64,000 bases of DNA from positions 140,263-204,262 of the forward strand of contig JAAOMT010000512.1 of NCBI GenBank assembly GCA_016748015.1, read 5' to 3'. The notes beneath the pieces are model-generated. The model had not been told where the DNA came from. It saw only the letters and a list, made by a program, of their open reading frames with translations, and made no database searches. Of the stretch, positions 1-12,512 are shown piece after piece. Numbering within the stretch: the stretch's first letter is position 1; each line of letters starts with the position of its first letter. The position numbers and the translations under genes are program-made. This DNA is from Geosiphon pyriformis (Eukaryota > Glomeromycota > Glomeromycetes > Archaeosporales > Geosiphonaceae).

Positions 1-850
1 TTCCGCAACAGCTCGTTACAGTTGGTCAACCGCTCCTCACGATTTCGCTGTTCTCGAAGTTTTTTTCGTCTTGCGTTCTCGCTGGTCACCGGATTGATTT
101 TTCTTTATAAAAAAATTAAATTAAAACCCAATAATCTTCATAATCGTTTCTGCCAATCGAAGAACGATTGATTGATAATACAAATAGTCCTTGTTTAATA
201 ATCACAAACTCAACCCCCTTAAAAACGAGGACCTTTATCACCACCACCACTACCACCATCATCATCATCATCATCATCGTCATCATCATCATCACCACCA
301 CCTCGTCATCGCTTATTCAGCCATCAAAAATTATCCGGAACGTATCTATTTGGCCTTGTTTTCATAATTATTTCCGCTTGTGTTCATCCAGGCCCGAAAA
401 CAAAAAAACAGTACAAATAGACCTCTGTTCCTCACTCCGATTCCCTCAATTCAATCATCAATAACATCATCTTCATCATCATCATCATAAAAATCATCAA
501 CTAGTTTTTTCATTATTACTTATTCATAATAATTGGTGCCTTTTCGTCTCGAAGAGTCATAAAAAAAAAAACAACAACTAAACCTTCATGTTTTTGTCAT
601 TATAACATCATAATTTCTAGCATCATTAATCATATCAACTTTTACACTTTTGTTCTTGCGCACATTTTTTATCGCATATATCATTTCGTTGCATAAATCA
701 ATTCATCTTGGGTACCACTCAAAAGAAGAAAAAATATTTTACCTTTTTTCTCGTAAAAATAAAAAGGCTGCCCTATTTCTCCTCCTTTCGTTTAATTAAG
801 CAACATCCCCTTTTATTCCCATATTTTCCACGATAAAATCGTAACCAAAA
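1..850 (+). promoter_or_regulatory. 5' flank / long 5' UTR region of the phosphatase gene
   Basis: No gene is supported here. The stretch is rich in short T and A runs and pyrimidine-rich tracts and holds two CAT/CAC-type trinucleotide tracts (about 241-303 and 465-490). Open frames across it are products of those repeats. It directly precedes the phosphatase start codon at 851, so promoter and 5' leader lie here; I cannot point to a specific TATA box. Confidence 0.4.
241..303. repeat. CAT/CAC trinucleotide microsatellite
   Basis: Imperfect run of CAC, CAT and CGT triplets on the + strand. Apparent proteins rich in Thr/Ile or Met/Val in this region are translations of this repeat and not genes. 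Confidence 0.9.
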
Positions 851-1130
851 ATGAGCGTAGGCTTGTGTAGTTCACCAAACTTTGACGAATCATCCTATTT
901 TGGCAATCTCCATTCTATGCCAGGTTCTTATATTCCAACACCTGCTGCTGAGAGCACTCGCTCGCCAGGATACTTTGACCTTAACCCAAAGAGACCTTCC
1001 GGGACTTCTTCCCCTTTTTTTGAAAGCATGAAAACCCAATCGTCTGGACCAACTCCTTTTTATGACTGCGAACAATTTCGACTGGGCACAGATACACCCG
1101 TCAATAACATTAATAATATTATTAATAATC

Positions 1131-1167
<37 letters not shown>

Positions 1168-1875
1168 GAATAATAACAGCAACACCAATACCTTTAATAA
1201 CCCAAACACAATCAATAATCTTAGAAATAAATTTACCAATACTCAATTACCCGCAACTCCCGGTTCCATGACACCCGGTTTCACATTGAAGCTTCCTTCT
1301 TCTTTCAAAGAAGGCATGGTAACTCCTAGCTGGGTAACCAACGGTGTTATTCGTGCAACTCTACCCGGCAAAGCTCCAAGATCTGCTACCGTTAAACGTC
1401 CTTCGACACATAACTTGTCATCACTTGCGCTTTCAACACAAGCCTTTGACGCCTACAGTGTTGAAAAGGTTGCCGAACTCATAAAAAGACAAAATTCTCA
1501 GTCACAAAAGCAAGAATCACTGATTCTATTACTAGATTTGAGGTCCTTTTCAAATTTTACTGCTGGTCGAATAAGGGGTGCATTGAACATTTGCATCCCG
1601 AGCACTCTTTTAAAACGTTGCTCATTTTCACCTGAAAAAATTTTGGACACCCTAGTCAGTGATTATGACAAGGATATCTTCAAAAATTGGGCTAACTTTG
1701 AAAACATTATATTGTACGATAACGATCTAAACGCAATGTCCGAGAATTGCTCCATTTTCCATGTGTGCAAGAAATTTAAAAAAGAAAATAGTAACGCAAA
1801 GATTGGATGGCTAAAAGGTATGTCATGTGCTTGAAATGGAAATCTTTGGTTTTTTTCCAAACTTTTGGATCCTAG

Positions 1876-1910
<35 letters not shown>

Positions 1911-3372
1911 TCTTTATGTTTAGGAGGTTTTCTTTCATTCTCTGATAAATATCGGGAACTTTGTGAAGATGCATCAGTGGGTTTACTCAATCCTAATCCT
2001 CCAACCACTCTACCACGCCGTCGTACTGCGGATGAGAAACGAAAGCCGGGACCATTCACCTGTCCAACTCCGATTATTGAAATATCTGGTGTAAATCCTT
2101 TCTTCTCAAACATTCGACAAAATTATGAATTGAGTGTGGGTATCACCGAGACAATACCAATACGTATACCTGAAGGAATTAAAATTGATCGCTCAAAGTT
2201 ACCAGCATTCATGGATAACTTGGTTTACTCGGAAGGTGGACGTGGAAAGTTGGCAAGAAACTTTCATGTATGTATGCTCTACAAGATTGATGTTGTTGCA
2301 AAAAAAAAAAAAAAAAAAATTTTTTTCTCTAGTTTGAAACCAGATATTAATATTTTTATTTGATTTCTTACCGAATAGGATATTGAGCTCACTGAACAAA
2401 GACGGCTACAATCACTAATGCTTCATAATTCAAATCAAGCCACTGCTGATTGTCCTTTCAGTATATCTGCCGGCATGGAAAAGGGTGCAAAAAATCGATA
2501 CAATAACATCTGGCCATATGATCATGCACGTGTCAAGTTGGATCACCCTGTAGAAGGTGGTTGTGATTACGTTAACGCGAGTTATGTCCAAGCAAAAGGT
2601 TGTGAAACGCGATACATTGCGACTCAAGGTCCCTTGCCAGCGACTTACAATGATTTTTGGCGTGTCATCTGGGAACAAGATTCGCGTGTAATTGTGATGT
2701 TGACCAAGGAAGAAGAGGCAGGCAGGGTACGCAGTCAGATATTGAATTTTTATTTTCATAAAGTTTAGTCGCTTCAAAGGATCTGAAATTAAATTTATTA
2801 TTTTTTACTTTCAGATTCAATGCCACCGATATTGGGCTGAATGCACAAAAAAACCATGTGTTTATGGAAACCTGAGCTGTCTTTTATTATCAGAAACCAC
2901 ACCATGTTTCACTCCGGATGGTTTACCCGACAAAACCATAATCATTCGCAAATTCCTTCTCACAAACACCCAAACACCTTTCGCCTTACCTCGAGAAATT
3001 TCACAAATTCATTTCCTTGGTTGGCCTGATTTTGGCATTCCTGAATCACCATTCCCAATCCTCAAACTGATTGACATAGCAAACGAGACTCAATCTCGTG
3101 CTATTCAAACATCCGAATCAAAATCTATCGGGCCAATGATTGTTCACTGTTCAGCCGGGTGTGGTCGTACTGGAGCCTTTTGCACGATTGATTCCGTTCT
3201 TAGATTAATTGAAAACGGGAGAACTAAGGGTCAAGTTCTCAATCCTAGCAAAGACATCATCAAATCAACCATTGAGAGTTTCCGAGAACAACGACTGAGT
3301 ATGGTTCAATCCTTAAGACAATATGTCTTTTGTTATGAAGCCGTCTTATGGAAGCTCGTCGGTGCGGCATAG
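851..3372 (+). CDS. Rhodanese + protein tyrosine phosphatase (fungal MAPK-phosphatase type)
   Basis: Predicted exons 851-1817, 1924-2267, 2379-2726 and 2815-3372 join to 739 codons (738 aa) with GT-AG introns. Residues about 85-130 are an Asn-rich low-complexity tract. Residues about 200-335 form a rhodanese/CDC25-like domain (LLLDLRS, then GWLKGGF spanning intron 1). From about 440 to the end is a classical PTP domain with KNRYNNIWPYD, the WPD loop GWPDFG (Asp about 625) and the P-loop HCSAGCGRTG (Cys about 665, Arg about 671). This order matches yeast Pyp1/Pyp2 and Ptp2/Ptp3, which dephosphorylate phosphotyrosine on MAP kinases; the rhodanese-like module is regulatory in that family. The catalytic residues are intact, so it should be active. 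The MAPK substrate is inferred from architecture. The first ATG after the T-rich leader is taken as the start. Confidence 0.9.
1882..1908. repeat. (CA)n microsatellite in intron 1 of the phosphatase
   Basis: About 13 CA units between the GTATGT donor at 1818 and the TTTAG acceptor ending at 1923. It is intronic and therefore likely to vary in length without changing the protein. Confidence 0.9.
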
Positions 3373-3468
3373 ATGAAATGATAATCATTGTACTTAAAAA
3401 TCGATAATATTAGATGAGGGCGAAAAAAATTTCACCACAAATTTCAAAGAAAATGTCGCATGAAATGC

Positions 3469-3502
<34 letters not shown>

Positions 3503-4990
3503 CCTTTGAAAATGTGCGTCAGTTTGTGTAATATATATCTCGATGATAGTATAGTTGTTGCTGCTCTACTTTCATCGCATTCCCTTGTTAAGATAATTCG
3601 CCCTGATAAATTTCCTAAAATACACTATCCATGCGTGCTTGCACGCACATGTGTACTTAATTTAGAAACTTTTTCATATACATAAAAAACTTTTTTTTTT
3701 CTGTGCGTGTCTTTTCCCTTTTTTAAAAAACAACTTCGCTTGAAGATAGACAATTAACTTGTCTTGTTCACTATCCATTATGTCTCAACCTTTTCGTCAA
3801 AAACTTGATTTGTAGCCTATTATTTCGACTTTAAAAGCATTAATCGAAAACCATAATTTTTATCGCTAAGGATTTATCATCACTTTTATTCCAAATCAAG
3901 ACCCCTTTGACACAAAGTTAAGCTTAAAATGAACACTTTAATTTTTATGAAAAATAATACTTGCTTATGGGTGATTATTTCTGAAAATTTATTGTAATTA
4001 GTCAAAATTATTCCAACCTTTTAAAAGTTATCACCTATTTATCGATTAGTGTTTATATTATTATTATTATTATTATAATTATTAAAAATACGTTTTTCTT
4101 ACCTGCAAAAATTTCCCCGAAAGAAAAAAAAGACACGTTATATCTTTCTTGTAAATAATTTTTTGTTTGTCTTTTCATTTCGTTTCGTTTCGTTTAATCT
4201 GTATGATTATTGAATAAAATAATACATGGATTTCCATGCTACAAAAAAGGACAAAATAATTGAATGTCCAAAATTAAAATCAACTAAACAAAAGCCACCA
4301 AGGGTAAAATTGACATACTTGACTTTTTCATATTCGCAAAAATTGGTTTCATATATTATGCCTGCCCCATTGGTCCAACACAATATTTCAACATATTGAC
4401 AGGGTCAGAGAGCGAAAGGTTAATCTCAATATTGTGAATTGTTTATTATTTTATTGGAACTATTGCTTGTTTTGGCCCATGGAAATCTTGGGTATATAAA
4501 ACTCATTAAGCTACACACAAAAGAAAGATACTAAAGAACAAAAACTACTTAGATATGAAACCAATTATTAACAAGAATATATCCCAGCGTCAAATTGTAG
4601 ACTGCCTATTGAATTTGAAAGATCTTCAAAAATGATAGCTGATCAGAAAATTCGAATAAAAGAATTAATTGGGTTGGAACCAATTACGTTGAATGTCCAA
4701 GTAGCTCAAAAATTTTCAGACACAAAAGAAAATTTTGTCATCTTCCAGTCAAAGAGTAAAAACCTGAGTTTAAAACATTTACATTTCAATAAATTGTAAC
4801 TTATTTTAGTCTAAAAAAAACTATTTTTTCGTCATACTCTTTGAAGATCATCATTGAAAAGACAAAATCTTGACTCATCACTCCAAATAATTTTCATCCC
4901 ACCAACTGAATCGATTTTGTTGATTTATATTAGTTAAATGAGGTTTTCGTGCTGCAATATGTGAAAAAAACCAGAGTTTATGTAATGGCG
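3373..4990. other. Intergenic, no supported gene
   Basis: The 3' flank of the phosphatase grades into AT-rich sequence. A TATATAAAA stretch near 4491 is followed by a 26-codon ATG frame at 4555 and, in another frame, an open stretch of about 75 codons (4573-4797) with no recognisable domain. Neither is strong enough to call a gene. They may be a gene remnant. Confidence 0.4.
3468..3502. repeat. (CAA)n microsatellite in the phosphatase 3' flank
   Basis: About eleven CAA units, roughly 100 bases after the phosphatase stop codon, probably within its 3' UTR. Confidence 0.85.
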
Positions 4991-7660
4991 AGAGGGAGGG
5001 GGGTTTTTTTGATATTTTTAATAATTCTTGTTGTATTTCAATAAGAGTAATATAGAAATCATTTTTTTTAAATTCTTAATAGTATTTTTATTAAAAGAAA
5101 AAAGGTAACCATTTTGAGATAAACTTTGAATGTTTTCATTAATCTTAAAACAATTAATGATATCTTTTTCTTACTTTTTGTTTTGTATTAATTTTAAATT
5201 TAAACAAACAATATTTTTTTATTTTAATTAATTAATTAATTAAGTTAATTAGAGCAATATTTTTTTTTATATATTTATAAAACAAATTATTATATTAATA
5301 CATATTTTATAATATTTTTAAATTAATTTATTATTTAAAACCAAAAATATATTAAACATAAAACATATATATATTAAATTTATTTAAGATTTATATTAAT
5401 TGTTAATTTTTATTAATAATAATCTTTAGTTTTATTTAATATTCATGATTTAAATAATTTTTTAATAGTTTATTCAAGTTTACATAATGCTTAATCAAAC
5501 AATTTTAATGTATTTACTAATATATTTGTAAAAAATTCTAATTTATTTAATATTATTAATAGTGTTTTAACTTATTTTAAAGACTTGGATTTAAATATAA
5601 GCATTAAAATAAATAATATGCTTTCTTTAATAATAATTAATATTATTAATTTAATTTTTAAATATTTTTTTTTCTAGTTATATAATTATAAATCTAAATA
5701 ATTAAATAACTTTAAATACATATATTGCTAAATTAATTTTAATATTATAATAATGTTAAAAGTATAATACTTTTAATACAACATATTATTACAATATTAA
5801 AAATAAAATATTTTTATGTAAAAAATTACAATATATATTATAAAAATTAATATTAAAATCATGTAAAAAAAAACTATAATTAAATTATAACACAATTTAA
5901 TTAAAAATTTAAATTAAATACAAAAAAATCTTAACAAACTAAAAAACATTAATAAAAATTAATAATTAATATATGTAATCTAATAATAATAGGCTTTATT
6001 AAGCTTTAAAATTTTTATATACAATTATTTAATCAATTTAATGTTTCAAATTTGTGATTATTATTTAAAAATAGTTATTGAAAATATAATCAATTAATCT
6101 GTTTTTAATTATATTAATTATAATTAATATTTTAAATTTAATTATTTAAATTATTAGTTTTTGAAAAAATAATATACTAAGTAAGCTTAAAACTAAATTA
6201 ATTTAATATATATAAATAATTAATATAATTAAAATAATACTAATATAATATGTAAATTTTAAATAATTTAATTATATATATAATTTTATATTAAGCTAAC
6301 TTTTTATTATAAATAATAAATTTTTTTTTTCTATATATAAATTTTTTTTTATATTTTTATATATATACTTATTTTGTTATAAACAATTAACTTTAATTAT
6401 ATTATTTTTTACTATGTTATAAAAAAAATGCTATTATAATTTTATTCAAGTAATATAACCAAATATTTTATAAGAACATATTAATTAAATATATTTTTTT
6501 TATTACTGTTTAACAAGTGAGGCCCAAATGTAAATATTTAAATAATATTATTTTTAATTTATATTTATTATTTTAGAATTTTTTAATGATATTTTTTATG
6601 TTTATTTTTAAATTAAGTATTTAAAAACCATATTTTTTTAATAGTTAATTGAAAATTTTGGTTTAATTTTAATATAATAATTTTAATTTTTTTGATAATT
6701 TAATTTGTTTTTGTGTTTTTAATAAGAATTAATTATTTTTTAAAAAATATACTTAAGTTGATTTTTGTCTAAAAACAAATAATAATAACTTTTTTATAAA
6801 TTTATGTTTTTTTTCTTGTATATTATAAAATAAATTTATATAATTATATTTATACTATAGTTAAGACAATAATAATATATAATATATATATTAATTAATA
6901 TTTAATAAAAAATACTTAAATTCATAATTTTTATTTAATAATAATAATATTAAATTTTAAAAACAATTATTAATTAAAAAAAACATATAATAAATATTAT
7001 CAAAAAAAATTATTAATTATTTGATTAAAAATTAAGGAATATTTTAGTATTTTTAATAATAATTAGATTAATAATATTATTAAACATATTTGTTTTTTAT
7101 TTTTAAAGTTTTTTTATAATTAACAATATAATAATATTTAAAAATACTTATTATTTTGTTTAAAACACATATAATACTATTTATTAGACTTATTAAAAAA
7201 TTAAATTTGATATTAATATGTTAATTAATAATATTATTAAAAATATTAATTGATTATATACTTTATTTATTTAGAATTTTAATATACATATAACTTTAAA
7301 ATTTATAAATAAGTTTTTAACTAGTTTATATATTTATATTATAAAAATAATACATAAAAAATTATTTGTTATAATTAAAAAATACTTATATAATAAGTTT
7401 TACTCATATATTAATGTATTTATGTATAAATTAAACAAAATTATTAAAAATAAGTTTTTAAATTCTTATATTGTTTATTAAAAGTTTATAATCAGTATAT
7501 GTTTTTGTTATTTTTATTCTTTTTTTATGTTTATTTAATAGTATTTATATTTTATTTTAGACAAAAAATTTATTTTAAAAAATATTAGATTTATTATATT
7601 AAAAAAAATTGTTTATATAATAATAAATTTAAAAATTTAACAACTTTAATTATTAATAAG
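4991..7660. other. Extremely AT-rich gene desert
   Basis: Almost pure A/T sequence with poly-A and poly-T runs and stops in every frame. I see no domain or terminal repeat. It is most likely retroelement DNA decayed beyond recognition, by analogy with neighbouring sequence that still shows its origin. Confidence 0.5.
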
Positions 7661-9840
7661 TCTTCTTAATTTTATGATTATAATTAAAGCAAAGAGTAAA
7701 AAAGTTGTAATTAGTACTTTTTTTTGGTATCTCATAAAGTTTCAACCAAAAAGATTTTTTTTGTTATAAAAACAGCTAAACAAAATGTTTTAGAAGTTTT
7801 TTTTTATTTAGTAATTATAAAAAGCTATTTTTGGTAGCTACTAAAACATTTTTCTTATTTTTGACTGGTTTTTTACTAGTTAAATTTTCTTAAAGAGACA
7901 CACTTAAATTAGTCTTAGTGTTATCTCTACTTTTTTAAAGAGCCCAAAAATTTTTATTAACAGACTAGTTAATAAGCTGGTTTTTTTTCTATAATTTTAC
8001 ATCAGATGCTGTTAACACTTTTTTTTCAAAAAAAATAGTTAAAAAGACCAAAAATTCAAAAAATAAAAACAATTATTTGCCTTTATTATTGTTATACCAA
8101 ACACTTTTATGGTTCTTAATAAGATTCTAAATAAGATTTTTATTGTATTATCTGATATATTATCTAAGATAAACCAAGATTAACCATTAATTATATTGCT
8201 AAATGTGATTTTCTTTGACAAATTATTGCCAGTTTTAGAAGCAAAGCAACCATCTTCTGTAGAGTTATCTGTTTTTGAAAACTGAACTAACTAGATAGAA
8301 ACTGAATTATTTTCTTTACTGGTTTTTGATACTGCTATTAGTAATGCTTAGAAAACTAGTCTTTATTCTAATGCTTGGTGCTACTTTTAAGATTAAATTA
8401 ACTTATGTTAAGATTGTTTTCTAGTCTGTATATGGTTTTTTAAATGTAAAATTAGTGTTAAAAAACAATATAAAGCTTTTTTATATGGAGTTTGCTTTTT
8501 AAGAATCTTTAAAAACTGCTTTTTTAGTTGAATTTACAAGCTCTGTTTGTTTAGTCACTCTTAAAATTGTTAAATTTTTGGTAATTTTTAAGTCTGATTT
8601 TTTTTTTGCTGTTGTTATACTGCATAATATGTCTTTAAATATGTTTGCTATTAATATTAAGATAGCTTTTAGTGTGTTTGGAGAAGTTGTTTGTATAGTA
8701 CTGAAGTTTGCTAATATTTGGCAATATTTGATTGTTTATTTTGAAAAACTAAATATTATTATGTTTGTCTTAAATCTTGATCAGTTTTAGTGAATAAAAA
8801 TAGTATTAGGATTTTTTTTTGATAAATCAAAATAAGATTATTATATCTTATGATAAGTTTAAAACCAAGTTGGTTAACCTTTCTTCTGGCTGTACTGCCT
8901 TTAAAATCAGTAATATGTTTTCTTAAGTTAATAATTGGATGTGTTTTATTTTTTATTTTTCTGATTTTAGTTATCATTTTTAGTTTGCTCTGGTTATGTT
9001 TAAATCTCAAGTAGATTTGAATACTGCTGTAAGCAAAACTAGTATGCTAAAAAAGTACTATATTTAATAAAAAACTCCTAATTGTTAGTATTGTTTTAGG
9101 TATTAGGAAATAGACCATTTGGCTGTAAATTATAAGATGTTTTTATCTTTCTCTTTCAAGACTCTCAAGATATTTACACCATATTTTGTAAGCTCTAAGT
9201 TTTATGTTAAAGCTTTTACTTCTTTGAGTTTCTCTGAGTTTCTACTTTTGACAACTCTTGTCTTTTTTTTTGCTATTATTGATAATTTTTTGGTGCTGTT
9301 TTGGTTGTTTTTTTTGGAATTTGATCTGACCAAACTTTTTGCATTAATTAAATCAATTATTAAGCCTGTTGGCTCTTTAGTTATTATGTTTAAACAGTTT
9401 ATTAATAGTAATTTGATTTCAAATAGTGTTTTTAGTCTTAAGATTAATGAGTTTATGATTTATCTGAATTTTTTTTAGCAAAGTTGTTAATAATTTGAAG
9501 AAAAAAGTGGTTTCATTAAAAAAAAAGTGCTATATAGATAATGTTAACATATTTGGTAATTCAGATTCTTCGGTTGGTATTAATAATAATACATTTTCTA
9601 ATTTAATGTCTCTTTGAATACATAAATTTAATAGTATTAAAACTAATCTCTTAAAGACAACTGAATGGCTGATTGAATTAATTTTTTGTAATATTAAATT
9701 ATTTGATGTAGTTTAAAAAATATCAGTTTTGGATAAGTTTACTTTTATTATAATATAGTTTAAACTGGCTCAAGTAGCTGGTTATATGTAGAAAACACAT
9801 AAACTATATTTAATTTAGAATACTAAATATTAATTGTATT
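7661..9840 (+). pseudogene. Decayed zinc-knuckle retroelement ORF, copy A
   Basis: It aligns with copy B (10115-12400) along its whole length, starting from the shared CTTCTTAATTTTATGATTA. It is more AT-rich and has more stops than B. Corresponding fragments are visible at 8578-8790 and 9119-9478. Differences from B are mostly C/T and G/A, for example TAA where B has CAA. It is non-functional. No reverse transcriptase is attached. Confidence 0.65.
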
Positions 9841-10114
9841 TTTTAGTAAATATTTATTTAATATATTTTATAAAATTAACAATTATACAAATTAAAAAAA
9901 ATAGTAAAAAAAATAAATTTAAAAAAACAAATTAAAAAAATAAAAATAAATAAATAATATTATTGTATTAATTTTTGTTTAAGTAATTTTTATTTGTTTA
10001 AAAAATGTTTTTTTACAGTTTTAAAAAGTTTTATTTATAAATTATTAATCAAGTCAATAATTATATTAATAAATAATTTTAAAAATAAAATAAATAATAT
10101 TAATATTAATAATT

Positions 10115-12400
10115 AACACAAAAAAAAAACTCTTTGTCTTCTTAATTTTATGATTACAACTAAAGCAAAAAGTAAAAAAACTGCAACTGTTATTTTTTCT
10201 ATAATAACTAATAAAGTTTCAATACAAAAAGGTCTCTCTATTATTGAAGCAGTTAAACATAATGTCTTGGCTATATTTTCTTTGGATATTAATAGTAAAA
10301 AACTGTTTTTGGTAGCCACTGAAACATCATCTTTATTTTTGGCTGGTTTTTTACCAGTTAAAGTTCTCTTAAAAAACATATTTGAATTAGTCTTAGTGTT
10401 ATCTTTATCTTTTTCAAAAGCCCAAAAGTTTTTAATAGCAGACTAGTTAACAAGCTAGTCTTTTTTATTATAGCTTCTATACTTGGTGCTACTAGCACCA
10501 CTTTTTTAAACAAAATAGTTAGAAAGACCAAAGTTTCAAAAAAGTGGAAGCAATTACTTGTTTCTACTATTATTACACTGAATTACTTTTTGGTTCCAAC
10601 TAAGATTTTAGGTGAGATTTCTACTGTATTATCTGGTATATTATCTAAGATAAGCCAAAATTAACCACTAGCTGTGTTGTCAAATATGGTGCTTGCTGGC
10701 AGATCTTTCTTAGTTCTAGAAGCAAAGTAATCATCTCCTATTGGGTTATTTGTTTTTGGGAACTGGGCTGATTAAATGGAAACTGAATCATTTTTTCTGG
10801 TTTTTGGTATTGTTATTGGTGATACTTGAGAAATTATTACTAATTATTAAAGATTTACTGAATAGATGGCCTCTACTCTAGTATTTGATAATACTTTTAA
10901 GATTAAATTGGCTTATATTAAGGCTGTTTTTCAGTCTGTACATGGTTTTTTGGGTGCAAAGTCAGTGTCTAAAGACAATATAAAGCTTTTTTATATAGAG
11001 TTTGCTTTTCAAAGTTTTTTGAATACTGTATTTCTGATTGAACTTACAAGCTTTGTTTGTCTTGCCACTCTTAAAATTACCAAATCTTTGGTGATTTCTG
11101 AGTCTGATTTTTTTCCTACTGTTGTTACACAGTATAATGTACTTTTAGGTGTGTTTGCTACCAATATTAAGTCGGTTTTTAGTGTTTTTGGTAAAGTTTT
11201 TCATATTGTACTAAAGCCTATTAATATTTGACAATATATAATTGTTTACTTTAATGAATTAAATGCTGCTGTATTTGCTTTTAATTATTAGTTAATATTA
11301 GTGGACAAAAATAGTGTTTGGATTTTTTTCTTTATAAATCAAAAAGAAACCATTCTGTTTTATGATAAATTTAAGGCCAAATTGATCAACTTTTCTTTTG
11401 ACTGTACTGCTTTTGAGATCAGTAATATGATTTCTAAAGTTGGTAGTCAAACTTGTTTTATTTCTTATTTGCCTAATTCTGGTTGTTGTTTTTAGTTTGC
11501 TCTGGTTATATTTGGCTCTTAAATTGATTTGAATTCTGCAATTGTCAAAACTAGTATGCTAAAAAGGTGCTGTATTTGGTAGAAAACTTTTAGTTATTAG
11601 TGCTGTTTTAGATATTAAGAAATAAGCCATTTGGCTGCAAACTGTACAGTTTTTTTATCTCTTTCTTCTATGGCTCTCAAGATATTCAAATCATGTTTTG
11701 TGAGTAATGTTTCTTATGTTAAGACTTTTGCTTATCCTAATCCTTCTGAGTTTTTTTATTTGACAGCTTCTGCTTTTTCTTTTGTGGTTATTAATAATCC
11801 TCTGTTTTTTTCTTGGCTGGTGTCTTTGGAATCTGATTTGGTTAAGTTATTAGCTTTAATTGAATTAATTATTAAATCTGTTGGTGTATTGGTTATTGTA
11901 TTTGAATATTTCATTAAGAATAATCTCATCCCAAACAGTATTCTTAGTTTAAAGATTAATAAGCTTATGGTTCAACTGATTTTTTTTAGCAAAATAATTG
12001 ATAAGTTAAAAAAAAAAGTGGTTTCTTTGAAAAAAAAGTGCTGCATAAATAATGTTAATATGTTTGGTGATTTAAAATATTCAATTGGCATAGATAATAA
12101 TGTGTTTTCTAATTTGATGTCTTTTTGGGCACATAAGTCTGTTAGTATTAAATTTAAACTTTTAAAGACAGCCAAATGGCTGGTTAAATTGGTTCTTTGT
12201 AGTATTATTTTATTTAATATTATTTAAAAAATATTGTCTTTAGATAAGTTTTCTTCTGTTGTATTAACTTAGCATAATTTGAATTGGCTTGAGTAACTGG
12301 TTATATATAAAAAGCATGTGAATTATATTTAATACTAGAATACTTAGTTTGTTTCTAATTTCTAAATAGTAATTAAGTCTTGCTCATTAAATTTAATAAA
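10115..12400 (+). pseudogene. Decayed zinc-knuckle retroelement ORF, copy B (best preserved)
   Basis: The least decayed of three copies. A first reading frame runs 10150-10446, then a long frame from 10866 to about 12227 broken by stops. Near 11565-11650 the frame reads CFRY, stop, EISHLAANC: a CCHC zinc knuckle (CX2CX4HX4C) whose second Cys is now Tyr (TGT to TAT) and whose next codon is a stop consistent with CAA to TAA. An IWW-like motif just upstream reads IW-stop. Zinc-knuckle ORFs of this type are typical of ORF1/gag-like proteins of retroelements and are multi-copy in Rhizophagus-like genomes. Non-LTR origin is inferred; I see no terminal repeats. Several ordinary-looking frames here (121 and 198 codons) are pieces of this one broken ORF. 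Confidence 0.65.
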
Positions 12401-12512
12401 AAAAAATTAATACATATTTTTTTATTATATTTAATAAGCAAGACTTAATTACTATTTAGAAATTAGAAACAAACTAAGTATTCTAGTATTAAATATAATT
12501 CACATGCTTTTT
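12309..12512. repeat. Perfect inverted-repeat core of the B/C palindrome
   Basis: 12309-12384 and 12437-12512 are exact reverse complements over 76 bases, separated by a 52-base AT-rich spacer in which pairing largely continues with a few mismatches. Outside the core, homology between the arms continues but falls off because of many transitions. Confidence 0.85.

Noticed and set aside
1062-1271. Ile-rich frames on both strands over the AAT repeat
   Set aside because: They are translations in other frames of the Asn-repeat in the phosphatase coding exon.
1827-2363. 178-codon frame on + strand
   Set aside because: It starts and ends in introns; its middle is phosphatase exon 2, so it is not a separate gene.
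4555-4797. Small gene after a TATA-like sequence at 4491
   Set aside because: Two short frames in different phases without a convincing splice join or recognisable domain.
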